Shown: positions 1 through 6,669 of the stretch, in pieces | How the letters are laid out: the number at the start of each line of letters is the position of its first letter | Position numbering within the stretch: the first letter of the stretch is position 1 | Assembly: GCA_044359955.1 (NCBI GenBank) | Contig: JBIKLF010000007.1 | Location: 1-64,000, forward strand | From: JACTMZ01 sp044359955 | GTDB taxonomy: Bacteria; Verrucomicrobiota; Verrucomicrobiia; Chthoniobacterales; JACTMZ01 | Direction of reading: 5' to 3' | Length of the DNA: 64,000 nt | Notes under the pieces: model-generated | What the model was told of the DNA's origin: nothing | Seen by the model: the letters and a program-made list of their open reading frames with translations, nothing else | The model's database searches: none | Program-made: the position numbers and the translations under genes

Positions 1-102
1 GCTTTCCGCTGCATCCAGGCCAGCCGCAGGATGGACTCGTTCTGGAAATACCGCCTCAACTCGCGCTCCGCCGAAAACGACACCCTCCCCCTCGCCGCAT
101 GA
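1..102 (+). CDS. 3' end of an unidentified gene (partial)
   Basis: The first reading frame is open from the window edge to a TGA at 100-102 and gives about 33 residues ending in LPLAA. The start lies outside the window. The visible tail is rich in Arg and Ser and carries a FWKYRLNSR stretch, but I do not recognise a family. It could be the C-terminus of a real gene ending just before the tRNA, or chance. Confidence 0.4.
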   Translation, partial: AFRCIQASRRMDSFWKYRLNSRSAENDTLPLAA

Positions 103-194
103 TTGAAGATTTTTGTCCTGCACCCAAGTAAGCACAAACTGCCAAAGCTCACTTGCCTTCTGGCCAGAATCTGTCAGTTTTCCACGTCTGCCAT

Positions 195-266
195 GACCCT
201 ATCGTCCAGCGGTTAGGACACCGCCCTTTCACGGCGGTAACACGGGTTCGAATCCCGTTAGGGTCG
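195..266 (+). tRNA. tRNA-Glu (anticodon TTC)
   Basis: The sequence folds as a complete cloverleaf. The acceptor stem pairs GACCCTA (195-201) with TAGGGTC (259-265) and is followed by a G discriminator at 266. The anticodon stem CCGCC/GGCGG (221-225, 233-237) encloses a loop with TTC at 228-230. The T arm contains GGTTCGAATCC. The 3' CCA is not encoded. TTC reads glutamate codons GAA and GAG. A degraded integrase-like reading frame starts about 50 bases downstream, so this tRNA is a plausible past integration target. Confidence 0.96.
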
Positions 267-317
267 CGTTCTCTGTCAACGACTCACGCTGGGTCGTTTG
301 ACATTGATGACAAAACG

Positions 318-710
318 ATGACAAAAACATCGTTTTCTCGGCCTCCTTGGCGGCCAAATTCGGGCTCTTCGGTTCATCTGGTTCGCTCGGGTTCGGTCAC
401 CGTCAAGATCTACACCATCAACCGCCAAGCCGGGCTTTACTATTCGGTTTGCTGGTACGTCGGGCCCAAGCGGCACACGAAGAACTTTCAGCGATTCGAC
501 CGCGCCGAGGCTTACGCCCGCGAACGGGCTGAGGCCTTAGCCGTGAAAATTCAAAACGGGTGCGGATTCGAGCAGGGCACCGACGGCGAGGATCCGCACA
601 CGGCGGACAGGCTGCCGCCGCGACCATGTCGTCTGGAGGTGGAGCGGCGGTGTCCCTACCGTCGCATCCCTTTCTCGGCTGGTGCGCAAACTCGCCCACC
701 AAACAGTTAG
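318..710 (+). pseudogene. N-terminal remnant resembling a tyrosine recombinase arm/core-binding region
   Basis: From ATG 318 the frame encodes about 80 residues with the look of an integrase N-terminal region: SRPPWRPNSGSSVHLVRSG, then VKIYTI, YYSVCWYVGPKRHTK and FDRAEAYARERAEALA. After that the sequence becomes low-complexity Arg/Pro to the stop at 710. No catalytic domain (R-H-R-Y) follows, so it cannot be a working recombinase. It sits directly downstream of tRNA-Glu, the usual place for an integrated element's integrase. A 50-base piece of its distal part (541-591) recurs at 33853-33903. The family assignment is a pattern match by eye and could also be a small conserved stand-alone protein. 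Confidence 0.5.
541..700. repeat. Dispersed repeat segment shared with 33853-33935
   Basis: Bases 541-591 (starting CCGTGAAAATTC, ending GACGGCGAG) are repeated essentially exactly at 33853-33903. The next shared block, from CGTCGCATCC at about 660 to the CACCAAA-TAGTTAG-like end near 705, also matches 33908-33957 with substitutions. At 33.9 kb the two blocks are adjacent. Here about 70 bases separate them. They appear to be parts of one longer element continuing into the sequence described at 891-970. Confidence 0.7.
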
Positions 711-715
711 ACCAA

Positions 716-776
716 GGGCCCATCGCCTTGGGACTTTGTCCTTCGGCCCCGGGTCGGGTCGGACCTCCGGGCCGAC
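716..776. repeat. Short GC-rich repeat, copy 1
   Basis: The core GGACTTTGTCCTTCGGCCCC followed by GTCGGACCT recurs at 43808-43875 with a few differences. The core is partly self-complementary (GGAC...GTCC). Only two copies were found in this window. Confidence 0.65.
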
Positions 777-890
777 CGCGAACAGTCTCTGGGATTCGAC
801 ACGGCCGGTCCAACCGGAACGCAGTGAAGATGGCCCCTCGGCAAAGGCCCAGCCCTACCACTCGATCCATCGTCGAAAAGAAAAAGGGCG

Positions 891-970
891 TTAGGATGAG
901 TCAACTCTCGCCCAAACGCGCCTCGGTGGCAGCGCCGGAAAAGGCAGAATGTTTTGCATCGTTACGGCTA
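891..970. repeat. Dispersed element A (family 1)
   Basis: Key blocks are GTCAACTCTCGCCCA, GCGCGCCTC-like sequence, GCGCCGGAAAAGGCAGAA, TGTTTTGCATCGTTACGG and CTA. The same order of blocks recurs at about 1479-1579, 30093-30180 and 33936-34028. In the last two copies the element runs directly into a REP-like element; this copy does not. Confidence 0.8.
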
Positions 971-1059
971 AGTCGCAAGCCTCGCGGCTTTTGCCATCCG
1001 ACGTATTCGTTGCGAATCAGCGAATTGACGACGAAGCGCGCAAAAAGTAGTTTTTCCGC

Positions 1060-1290
1060 ATGACCACATCGGCTAAAAAAATCGTTACGGAGGCTCTCTC
1101 CCTTTCCCCGCATGCGCGTGCTTTCGTGGCTGAGCGCCTCATCGAGAGCCTTGATGCCAACCCCGGTGACGAACTCTCGCCGGCTTGGCGCGACGAGATC
1201 CGGAAGCGGTGCCGAGAGATGGACGAAGGCCGTATCGATCTGCTCGAGTCCGCCGATGTGTTTGCCAAAGCGCATGCGGCCCTCGCATGA
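1060..1290 (+). CDS. Addiction-module antitoxin, TIGR02574-like
   Basis: This 76-residue protein has the pattern of the small 'putative addiction module component' family, which partners RelE/ParE-type toxins: KIVTEALSLSPHARAFVAERLIESLD, an acidic linker with SPAWRDEIRKRCREMDEG, and a helical tail. These proteins act in the cytoplasm, binding and neutralising the toxin and usually repressing their own promoter. The ATG at 1060 follows an A-rich stretch. The stop TGA at 1288-1290 overlaps the toxin ATG at 1287, the usual translational coupling. The gene looks intact although the toxin is cut short, so it may survive as a decaying module or as an anti-addiction factor. The family call is made from motif resemblance. 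Confidence 0.8.
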   Translation: MTTSAKKIVTEALSLSPHARAFVAERLIESLDANPGDELSPAWRDEIRKRCREMDEGRIDLLESADVFAKAHAALA

Positions 1291-1508
1291 GGCCCGTTCG
1301 CTTCCATCCCGATGCCGACGCAGAGATGATTGACGCAGCGGTGTGGTACGAGTCCCGGCAGGGATATCTCGGGAAGCGATTCCTCACGGCAGTTCAAGAC
1401 GCCCTTAACAAAATCGCAATAAATCCCGCGCTCTGCCCGTTTGTTGAAGGGGATGTCCGACGCTGTCTCACCAAGACCCGCTGGGGCGTAGAGACGCTCA
1501 CCAAATAG
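1287..1508 (+). pseudogene. RelE/ParE-family toxin truncated by a repeat
   Basis: The frame starts MRPVRFHPDADAEMIDAAVWYE and continues to GDVRRCLTKTRW, as in ParE/RelE-type toxins, which form small RNase- or gyrase-targeting beta-sheet proteins. Family members normally run to about 95-105 residues and end in an I-x-V-x-A-V-x-H strand. Here only 73 residues exist. From about 1479 the DNA is the dispersed element (CGTAGAGACGCTCACCAAATAG), which supplies the last residues WGVETLTK and the stop. The C-terminal strand that carries key residues is therefore lost and the toxin is probably dead. It overlaps the antitoxin gene by four bases. Confidence 0.8.
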
Positions 1509-1579
1509 TTAGTCAACTCTCGCCCAGGCGCGCCTCCCTTGCCGCGCCAGAAAACACAGACGTTTTCATAGTTACGGAT
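1479..1579. repeat. Dispersed element B (family 1), inside toxin and transposase remnants
   Basis: The blocks CGTAGAGACGCTCACCAAAT, AGTTAGTCAACTCTCGCCCA, GGCGCGCC and GTTACGG match the elements at 891, 30093 and 33936. The left edge falls inside the ParE-type toxin frame. The right edge abuts the C-terminal break of the reverse-strand transposase remnant. It therefore marks a junction between two truncated genes. Confidence 0.8.
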
Positions 1580-1898
1580 AAGGATGCTTTGGTAACGGCT
1601 TTGGAACACGTGTCCCCGCTCGCCGTGGAAGCGGTTAAAGCGGTTGGCGAAGGTTCCCTGCAGCCACGCCATGCCCTGCACAAGGTTCGCTTCCGGCGTT
1701 TCCAAGGCGCGGTGGTAATGGTTGCTCATCAAGACATAGGCATGGACGACCCACCCGCATTTTTCGCAGGCCTCAGAGAGGGCCCTTTCGAAAGCTTCCG
1801 CTGCCCCCCATTTCGACAAACAAGTTTTTGCGGTAATTCCCCCGGTTGATCACATGGTCAATCGCGCCTTCGAACTCCCATCGCGGTTGGCGGGCTAT
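1580..1898 (-). pseudogene. REP-associated tyrosine transposase (RAYT, Y1/HUH) remnant
   Basis: On the reverse strand the sequence encodes ARQPRWEFEGAIDHVINRGN, RKNLFVE, then after a frame change AAEAFERAL, AYVLMSNHYHRALETPEANL and GTFANRFNRFHGERGHVFQ. That is the order seen in the transposases that mobilise REP palindromes. HYH in the SNHYH motif is the HUH metal-binding signature. Three lesions are visible: the expected start codon reads ATA (1896-1898), the frame shifts near 1820, and the C-terminus with the catalytic tyrosine is replaced by the element ending at 1579. It cannot be functional. Seven REP-like elements elsewhere in the window are its likely passive partners. Confidence 0.85.
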
Positions 1899-1984
1899 GC
1901 CGTCGCCTCATCACCGCCTGGCCGCGGCTGCAATATTTAAATCATAGGCCTGACCCCTTTGGCTTGGTGGAGCAGTATTCCGGA

Positions 1985-2050
1985 GGTAGGGACACGCGGC
2001 TCGCGTGTCCGTTTGGAAATGGATCGGACGAGCGGGCCGCTCGTCCCTCC
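1985..2050. repeat. REP-like two-hairpin element, copy 1
   Basis: Two GC-rich palindromes lie in tandem: GGGACACGCGGCTCGCGTGTCC, written as arms GGACACGCG and CGCGTGTCC, and GGACGAGCG/CGCTCGTCC around a GGCC centre. The spacer differs from most other copies. Six related copies are at 4191, 8839, 25841, 30181, 34029 and 55977. The outer bases GGTAGGGAC and GTCCCTACC are conserved. Confidence 0.85.
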
Positions 2051-2414
2051 CTGAGCCAGCAAGGGCCAGATGCTACGGGATGCTGGTATTAGCGCTGCCG
2101 TCGAAGGCAAAAAACCGAAGCGGTCATCCGTCGCTTGGCAACACCAACTTCAGGCCACTCCCCATGGCATCGGCCGGGGCGGCGAAGGCATGGCATGCGT
2201 CAAGTTTCCCCACGGCCGGGCCGTTTTCCTCCCAAAGTCCGAACAACCCGTATGCCACGCAGGCACCGTTGCTCTTCGGGGACTGAATTAGCTGAACACT
2301 GCTAACTGCGACCTGAACACTCCGGACATCGGCCGGCTCGCGACAGCCGGGGACCCCAGCCGAGCCAGTTCCACCGCTAAAGACCGCGACGGCTCTTGCT
2401 TTTTGTCATGTTCG

Positions 2415-2427
2415 TGATACAGTATCA
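2415..2427. promoter_or_regulatory. Putative HipB operator
   Basis: TGATAC-A-GTATCA is a perfect 13-base palindrome about 31 bases upstream of the hipB start. HipB-type antitoxins autoregulate through inverted repeats near their promoter. Function is inferred from the position and symmetry. Confidence 0.5.
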
Positions 2428-2458
2428 TCTCTAAAGACTCACCAAGAATACAAAAGCT

Positions 2459-2785
2459 ATGCCAACACCGCACCACCCATCTGCCTCCGTGCGCAAAGCC
2501 TTGGGCAAGCTCGGGGGCGACCTGCGCGACGCGCGGCGGCGTCGTCGGTTGACCATGGCCGTGGTGGCCGACCGCGCTTTCACTTCACGCGCCACCTTGC
2601 AAAGGGTGGAAGCGGGCGACCCCGCCGTGAGCATGGGAATCTATGCAGCGGTGATGCACACCCTCGGGCTGCTGGATCATCTCGGCGCGGCGGCCGATCC
2701 CGCAAGAGATCCGGTAGGTCAGGCTTTGGCCGATGAATACCTGCCGCAACGCGTTCGTCTCAAACCGGCGAAGCATCGTCTATGA
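2459..2785 (+). CDS. hipB: HipB-like XRE-family antitoxin
   Basis: This 108-residue cytoplasmic protein contains a Cro/C1-type helix-turn-helix, roughly residues 17-72, with RDARRRRRLTMAVVADRA, SRATLQRVEAGDPAVSMG and a hydrophobic dimer helix HTLGLLDHL. HipB proteins bind operator DNA and the partner kinase HipA. The start is the first ATG of the frame and lies downstream of the TGATAC/GTATCA palindrome, consistent with autorepression. The stop overlaps the hipA start by four bases (ATGA at 2782-2785), so the two are translationally coupled. The identity of the pair is strong. The assignment as HipB rather than another XRE antitoxin follows from the neighbour. Confidence 0.85.
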   Translation: MPTPHHPSASVRKALGKLGGDLRDARRRRRLTMAVVADRAFTSRATLQRVEAGDPAVSMGIYAAVMHTLGLLDHLGAAADPARDPVGQALADEYLPQRVRLKPAKHRL

Positions 2786-4032
2786 CAGACTTCGAGGTGC
2801 ATCTTTCGCTCGGCGGCGAGACGCGAAAAATCGGCCACGCGCGGGGCAATCGCTCGCGCGGCAAGGAAACCGTGCTCTTCGAGTATGCCGACGAGTGGCT
2901 GCGCGACGCAGATTGCTTCGAACTCGAACCGGACTTGCCTTTGACGCGGGGCCGATTCGCTCCACCCGCGGGGCAGGCCATCCATGGTTCGCTGGGAGAT
3001 TCCGCCCCGGACACGTGGGGGCGGAGGCTCATGCAGCGGGCGGAGCGCCGACAGGCGGAACGCGAAGGGCGCGCAGTGCGGACGCTTATGGAGAGCGATT
3101 ACCTGCTCGGCGTATCCGATGAGACCCGTCTCGGCGCGCTGCGCTTCCGCCGGGTGGACCAGGAGGAGTTTCTGGCCGACTCGCATCGCGGGATACCCGC
3201 ACTGGTGGATCTGGGGCGTTTGTTGGAAAGCACGGAACGCCTTCTGCGCGACGAAGAGACGGACGAGGATCTCCAGCTGATTTTTGCTCCCGGCTCCTCG
3301 CTGGGCGGGGCGCGTCCGAAGGCCTCGGTTATTGACCAGCATGGCCGCCTTTCCATCGCGAAGTTTCCCAAGGACAGCGACGAATACAGCATTGAGACAT
3401 GGGAAGAAATCGCGCTGCGGCTCGCAGACCGCGCGGGGATCGTGACCGCACGCCATGAGTTGCTGCAGGTCGCAGGCCAGGCCGTCCTCCTGTCGCGGCG
3501 ATTTGATCGGGCGGATGGTCACCGCATTCCGTTCCTTTCCGCGATGGCCTTGCTCGGGGCAAAAGACGGGGAGGGTAGCAGCTATCCCGAGATGGTGGAT
3601 GCCTTGGCCCGCCATGGTGCCCAGGCGAAGAAGGATGCGCATGCCTTGTATCGGCGCGTGGCGTTCAACGTGCTGGTCTCGAACGTGGACGACCATTTGC
3701 GCAACCACGGATTTCTGCGGATCGACAAGTCCGGTTGGACGCTCTCGCCGGCCTACGACCTCAACCCCGTCCCTGCGGACCTCAAGGCGCGGGTGCTCAC
3801 GACGAACATTGACCTCGAAGAGGGCACCTGCTCGATCGACCTCCTTGAGGCCTCGGCGGACTATTTCGCGCTGTCCCTTACCGAAGCGCGCGCCATTCTC
3901 AAGGAAGTGGCGACCGCCACCTCCTCGTGGCGCACCGTCGCTCGCGAGGTCGGCGCCACCGCCGCCGAAATTCACCGAATGGCCACCGCTTTCGAGCACG
4001 ATAGCCTTCGACAAGCCCTCGCTTTGCCGTGA
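2782..4032 (+). CDS. hipA: HipA-family Ser/Thr kinase toxin
   Basis: At 416 residues it has the full family length. HipA proteins are protein kinases that phosphorylate glutamyl-tRNA synthetase or another target and cause growth arrest. The N-terminal subdomain carries GRFAPPAGQAIHGSLGDS and APDTWGRRLM. A Gly-rich nucleotide loop SSLGGARPKAS lies near residue 172. The catalytic segment SNVDDHLRNHGF spans residues 300-311 and the metal-binding YDLNP has Asp326. All key motifs are intact and there is no frameshift, so this is the only complete toxin-antitoxin pair in the window. It follows hipB with a four-base overlap. Confidence 0.9.
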   Translation: MTDFEVHLSLGGETRKIGHARGNRSRGKETVLFEYADEWLRDADCFELEPDLPLTRGRFAPPAGQAIHGSLGDSAPDTWGRRLMQRAERRQAEREGRAVRTLMESDYLLGVSDETRLGALRFRRVDQEEFLADSHRGIPALVDLGRLLESTERLLRDEETDEDLQLIFAPGSSLGGARPKASVIDQHGRLSIAKFPKDSDEYSIETWEEIALRLADRAGIVTARHELLQVAGQAVLLSRRFDRADGHRIPFLSAMALLGAKDGEGSSYPEMVDALARHGAQAKKDAHALYRRVAFNVLVSNVDDHLRNHGFLRIDKSGWTLSPAYDLNPVPADLKARVLTTNIDLEEGTCSIDLLEASADYFALSLTEARAILKEVATATSSWRTVAREVGATAAEIHRMATAFEHDSLRQALALP

Positions 4033-4061
4033 ACTGGGATGGGACACGCCAGACAAGCCAC

Positions 4062-4190
4062 GTGCAAGAAGGCACGTATCTCGGAGAGCTGAGCGACAAT
4101 CCTTACGATCCCGATTCGGCCGCGCATCCCTACGGGCGCTACGGCAGCCCCTATACCCAGTCCCAAAAGATTTCAGACATTGCTGGCTGA
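4062..4190 (+). pseudogene. C-terminal fragment of a YLG-x-LS/NPYGRYGSPY motif protein
   Basis: Downstream of hipA a frame encodes GTYLGELSDNPYDPDSAAH followed by PYGRYGSPYTQSQK and a stop at 4188-4190. Motifs of the type YLGxLSxNPYDPxS...NPYGRYGSPY recur at the C-termini of small uncharacterised bacterial proteins. No start or N-terminal part is visible, so it is probably a fragment left by rearrangement. The REP element begins at the next base. Confidence 0.45.
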
Positions 4191-4256
4191 GGTAGGGACG
4201 AGCGGCCCGCGCGTCCGTTAGTTGGGGAGCGGACGAGCGGGCCGCTCGTCCCTACC
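4191..4256. repeat. REP-like two-hairpin element, copy 2
   Basis: GGTAGGGACGAGCGGCCCGC...GTCCG, a TTGGGGAG spacer, then GGACGAGCGG/CCGCTCGTCC and CTACC. It is followed by the conserved tail GAACGAACATTTCCTTCTGC (4260-4279), shared with copies 3, 5 and 6. Confidence 0.9.
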
Positions 4257-4326
4257 TGCTGAACGAACATTTCCTTCTGCTACCGCCCGTCTCCGTCCGC
4301 CGCGGCTCTCAACTCCGTTTTTAGGT

Positions 4327-5571
4327 TTATTCGGCCAGTCCGTCCGGTTTCGGTTCGACGGGTGTGGCGGGGCGCCGCACGCGCAGGGTGCGCGCCTCGG
4401 GCAGGAGGACCAGCGAGCCGAGCAAGATCGAGGCGATGCACCCGAGGGCGAGCGGACCCATGGGAACGAACGAGGCGAGGTAAAACGCGAGGAAGGGGGC
4501 CACGCCGGCCCGCAGACCGGTGAGAAAGGTATGCACGCCCATGTATTCCGCGACCAGACCGGGCGGCGCGATCTTGGTCACCCAGAGGCTCCAGGTCACG
4601 CTGCCCCCGGCCAGGGAGAGGCCGAGCAGGACGCCGCTGGCCAAGTAGCCGCCGAGGCCGCCGCCGAGGAAGAAGCTGGCGATCCATCCGATGATCAACA
4701 GGTTGAGGACGATGCGCAGGAGGAAAAAATTCATGCGGTCGAAAAGCCATCCGAAGGGCAGGGCGAAAACGAGTTGCACGACCGCCGGCACCACGGTGAC
4801 GCAGACGGTGATGAGCAGGGGGCTGTAGTGGAGGCCGTAGCGGGGATCGCCGAGGTATTCGATGCGCAGGGGCAGCATGACGAGGTTCCCGATGCCCATG
4901 AACATCCAGCCGGTCAGAATCCAGCGGAAGGCGGCATCGTGCCGCACGTGGCGCAGGCTGCGCAGGGGGTTCGCCGAGGTGCCGTCGGCCAACCGCCGGG
5001 CCGGAAAGCGTCCGCCCCACCATGCGGCGAGTCCGGCGGCGGCCGCAAAAACCAGCAGCAGCAGGCGGTAGTATTCGAACGAGCGGTCCAGCCCGGCGCC
5101 GGCCGCCCAGGCGAAAACCGCGGTGACCCCGACGCGCAGCATCATCACGCGGGCGAAGAGGTGGCCGCGGGCGTGGGCCGGAAAGTTGTCATGGTAGATC
5201 TGCGTGACCAACGGGATGCCGAGCGACAGGGCCAGCAATGCCAGCAGGCTGCCGGCCAGGTAGGTGGTCGGGCCGCCCGCGGCCGCCAGGACGAACCCCG
5301 CGGCGGCCGTCCAGCCGAAGACCGAGAGCCCGCGGGCCGCCGTCCATCCGCGATGGCGCACCAACGAGGTGGCCAGCGGGCTCAGCAGCAATCCGAGGGG
5401 CACGCCGGCTACCAGCAGGGCCTTGGCCGCCGCGCCGGCCTGCAGGTGCTGCACGGCCACCAGCAGCAGGAACGTGCCGGAGGCGGCGTCCAGCACGCCC
5501 AAGGCCGCCGAGCGCTTGAGTTCGAGGCGGAGCGTTTGCGCCCGGGCTGAATCCGCCGGGGAGCTGTTCAT
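4327..5571 (-). CDS. MFS transporter
   Basis: This 414-residue, very hydrophobic protein has about twelve predicted membrane spans, including GIPLVTQIYHDNF, GWMFMGIGNLVMLPLRIEY, VVPAVVQLVFALPFGWLFDR and TGLRAGVAPFLAFYLA. The fold resembles the major facilitator superfamily of inner-membrane secondary transporters. I see no motif that fixes the substrate. The ATG at 5571 is chosen because it overlaps the stop of the upstream adaptor gene (ATGA), which indicates coupling; reading further upstream would run into that gene. It is the last gene of a three-gene exporter operon. Confidence 0.8.
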   Translation of the reverse strand: MNSSPADSARAQTLRLELKRSAALGVLDAASGTFLLLVAVQHLQAGAAAKALLVAGVPLGLLLSPLATSLVRHRGWTAARGLSVFGWTAAAGFVLAAAGGPTTYLAGSLLALLALSLGIPLVTQIYHDNFPAHARGHLFARVMMLRVGVTAVFAWAAGAGLDRSFEYYRLLLLVFAAAAGLAAWWGGRFPARRLADGTSANPLRSLRHVRHDAAFRWILTGWMFMGIGNLVMLPLRIEYLGDPRYGLHYSPLLITVCVTVVPAVVQLVFALPFGWLFDRMNFFLLRIVLNLLIIGWIASFFLGGGLGGYLASGVLLGLSLAGGSVTWSLWVTKIAPPGLVAEYMGVHTFLTGLRAGVAPFLAFYLASFVPMGPLALGCIASILLGSLVLLPEARTLRVRRPATPVEPKPDGLAE

Positions 5572-6662
5572 GCCTCCTCGATGTTCGGCAGGAGGAGGCG
5601 CCAGAGGGGGGTGCGGCGGATGATGATGCGGGCTTCCACGGTCGAGCCGAGGACGAGGGGTTGGGGGGTGTGTTCGATGCGGGCCACCACGCGGAAGCGC
5701 GGTTCGCCGTCCTCGCGGGATTCCGGTTCGATGGCCACGCGCTCCACCGTGCCCTCGATGTAGCCGTGGCGCAGGGCGTCGAAGGAATTGGACCGCATGA
5801 GCACGCGTTGGCCGGGGCGCAGCCGGTGGTATTGGCTTTCCCCGCAGAAGATGTCCACCCGCACCGGTTCGCCATGGGCCAGGTGGGCGAGAGCCTCGCC
5901 GCGGGTCACCTTGACCCCGGGGCGCCGCTTGGCCAGCAGGGTCACGGTGCCGTCGGCCGGGGCGCGGACCACGCACCGCTCGATGGCCGCCAGGCTGTGG
6001 TCGCGCTGCACCTCCAGTTCGCGCAGCGCGCCGTAGGCCGCGTCGATGCGGGCCACGGCCTCGTTCATGATGTTGCCTTCCAGGCCCTGCTCGAGGATGC
6101 GCCGCCGGTCGAGGGCTTTGCTCTCCTCGCTGCGCGCCACCTCAAGGGCGAGCTGGGCGCGCTCGAGGTCCTGGCGGCTGACCAGTCCTTTGTCATAAAG
6201 CTCCGCGGCGCGTCCGACCTGCAATTGCTCGTGGCGGATGCGTTCGCGGGCCAGGCCGATTTCCTCCTGCGTGTGCCAGAATTCCTTGGGCAGAGGCAGG
6301 CCGGCGGTGGTTTCCATGGCGGCTTGCTCCCGCGCCAGTTCCCCCCGGGCCCGCTCGAGGGAGGCCTCGGTGGCGCGCCACTGCTCGCGCCATGCGGTGT
6401 CGTCGAGCCGCAGCACGGGTTGCCCGGCGGTCACGCGGTCGCCCTCGCGCACCTCCAGTGCGGCGAGGACGCCGTCGGCCGGGGCGTAGAGGTGGGTGTC
6501 CTGCTCGGCGCCGACCACCCCGCGGGCCAGCACCCGTTCGTCGAAAGGCACGAAGGCGAGGGCCGCGAGGATGGCGGCCAGCGCGCCGCCGCTGCCCCAG
6601 AGGATGATGCGGCGCAGGCGCAGCAATTGCGCCTGGATGTTGGCGGGGTTGGAGGAGTCCAC
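5568..6662 (-). CDS. HlyD-family periplasmic adaptor
   Basis: 364 residues. The order is a short cytoplasmic N-terminus, one membrane helix (about residues 18-42), the first lipoyl half (HLYAPADGVLAALEVREGDRV), a coiled-coil hairpin (residues about 90-200) and the second half (CVVRAPADGTVTLLAKRRPG), then a beta-barrel with RLRPGQRVLMRSNS. This is the architecture of membrane-fusion proteins that link an inner-membrane exporter to the outer membrane. It lies eight bases after the ABC exporter gene and overlaps the MFS gene, so it may serve the ABC protein. No TolC-like gene is near. Confidence 0.88.
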   Translation of the reverse strand: MDSSNPANIQAQLLRLRRIILWGSGGALAAILAALAFVPFDERVLARGVVGAEQDTHLYAPADGVLAALEVREGDRVTAGQPVLRLDDTAWREQWRATEASLERARGELAREQAAMETTAGLPLPKEFWHTQEEIGLARERIRHEQLQVGRAAELYDKGLVSRQDLERAQLALEVARSEESKALDRRRILEQGLEGNIMNEAVARIDAAYGALRELEVQRDHSLAAIERCVVRAPADGTVTLLAKRRPGVKVTRGEALAHLAHGEPVRVDIFCGESQYHRLRPGQRVLMRSNSFDALRHGYIEGTVERVAIEPESREDGEPRFRVVARIEHTPQPLVLGSTVEARIIIRRTPLWRLLLPNIEEA

Positions 6663-6669
6663 GTTCCGC

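Larger units (their letters stand above)
711..1059. other. Gap with two repeat fragments, no gene seen
   Basis: I see no credible coding sequence here. It contains a GC-rich repeat (716-776) that recurs at 43808-43875 and a copy of the dispersed element at 891-970. The rest is unassigned sequence leading to the antitoxin gene at 1060. Confidence 0.6.
1899..2458. other. Gap upstream of hipBA: one REP and an operator-like site
   Basis: This stretch contains REP copy 1 (1985-2050) and a perfect short palindrome at 2415-2427. A reading frame on the plus strand at 2070-2291 has no recognisable family and I do not call it a gene. Confidence 0.5.

Noticed and set aside
153..317. Open frame running through the tRNA before the integrase-like ATG
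   Set aside because: It reads through tRNA-Glu and has no coding character, so only the part from 318 is reported.
2070..2291. 73-residue frame with a Lys/Arg lead upstream of hipB
   Set aside because: No recognisable family, no ribosome-binding site and no conserved context.
4222..5550. Long plus-strand frame of Gln/Gly/Arg-rich sequence
   Set aside because: It lies antisense to the MFS gene and its composition is that of a shadow frame in GC-rich DNA.
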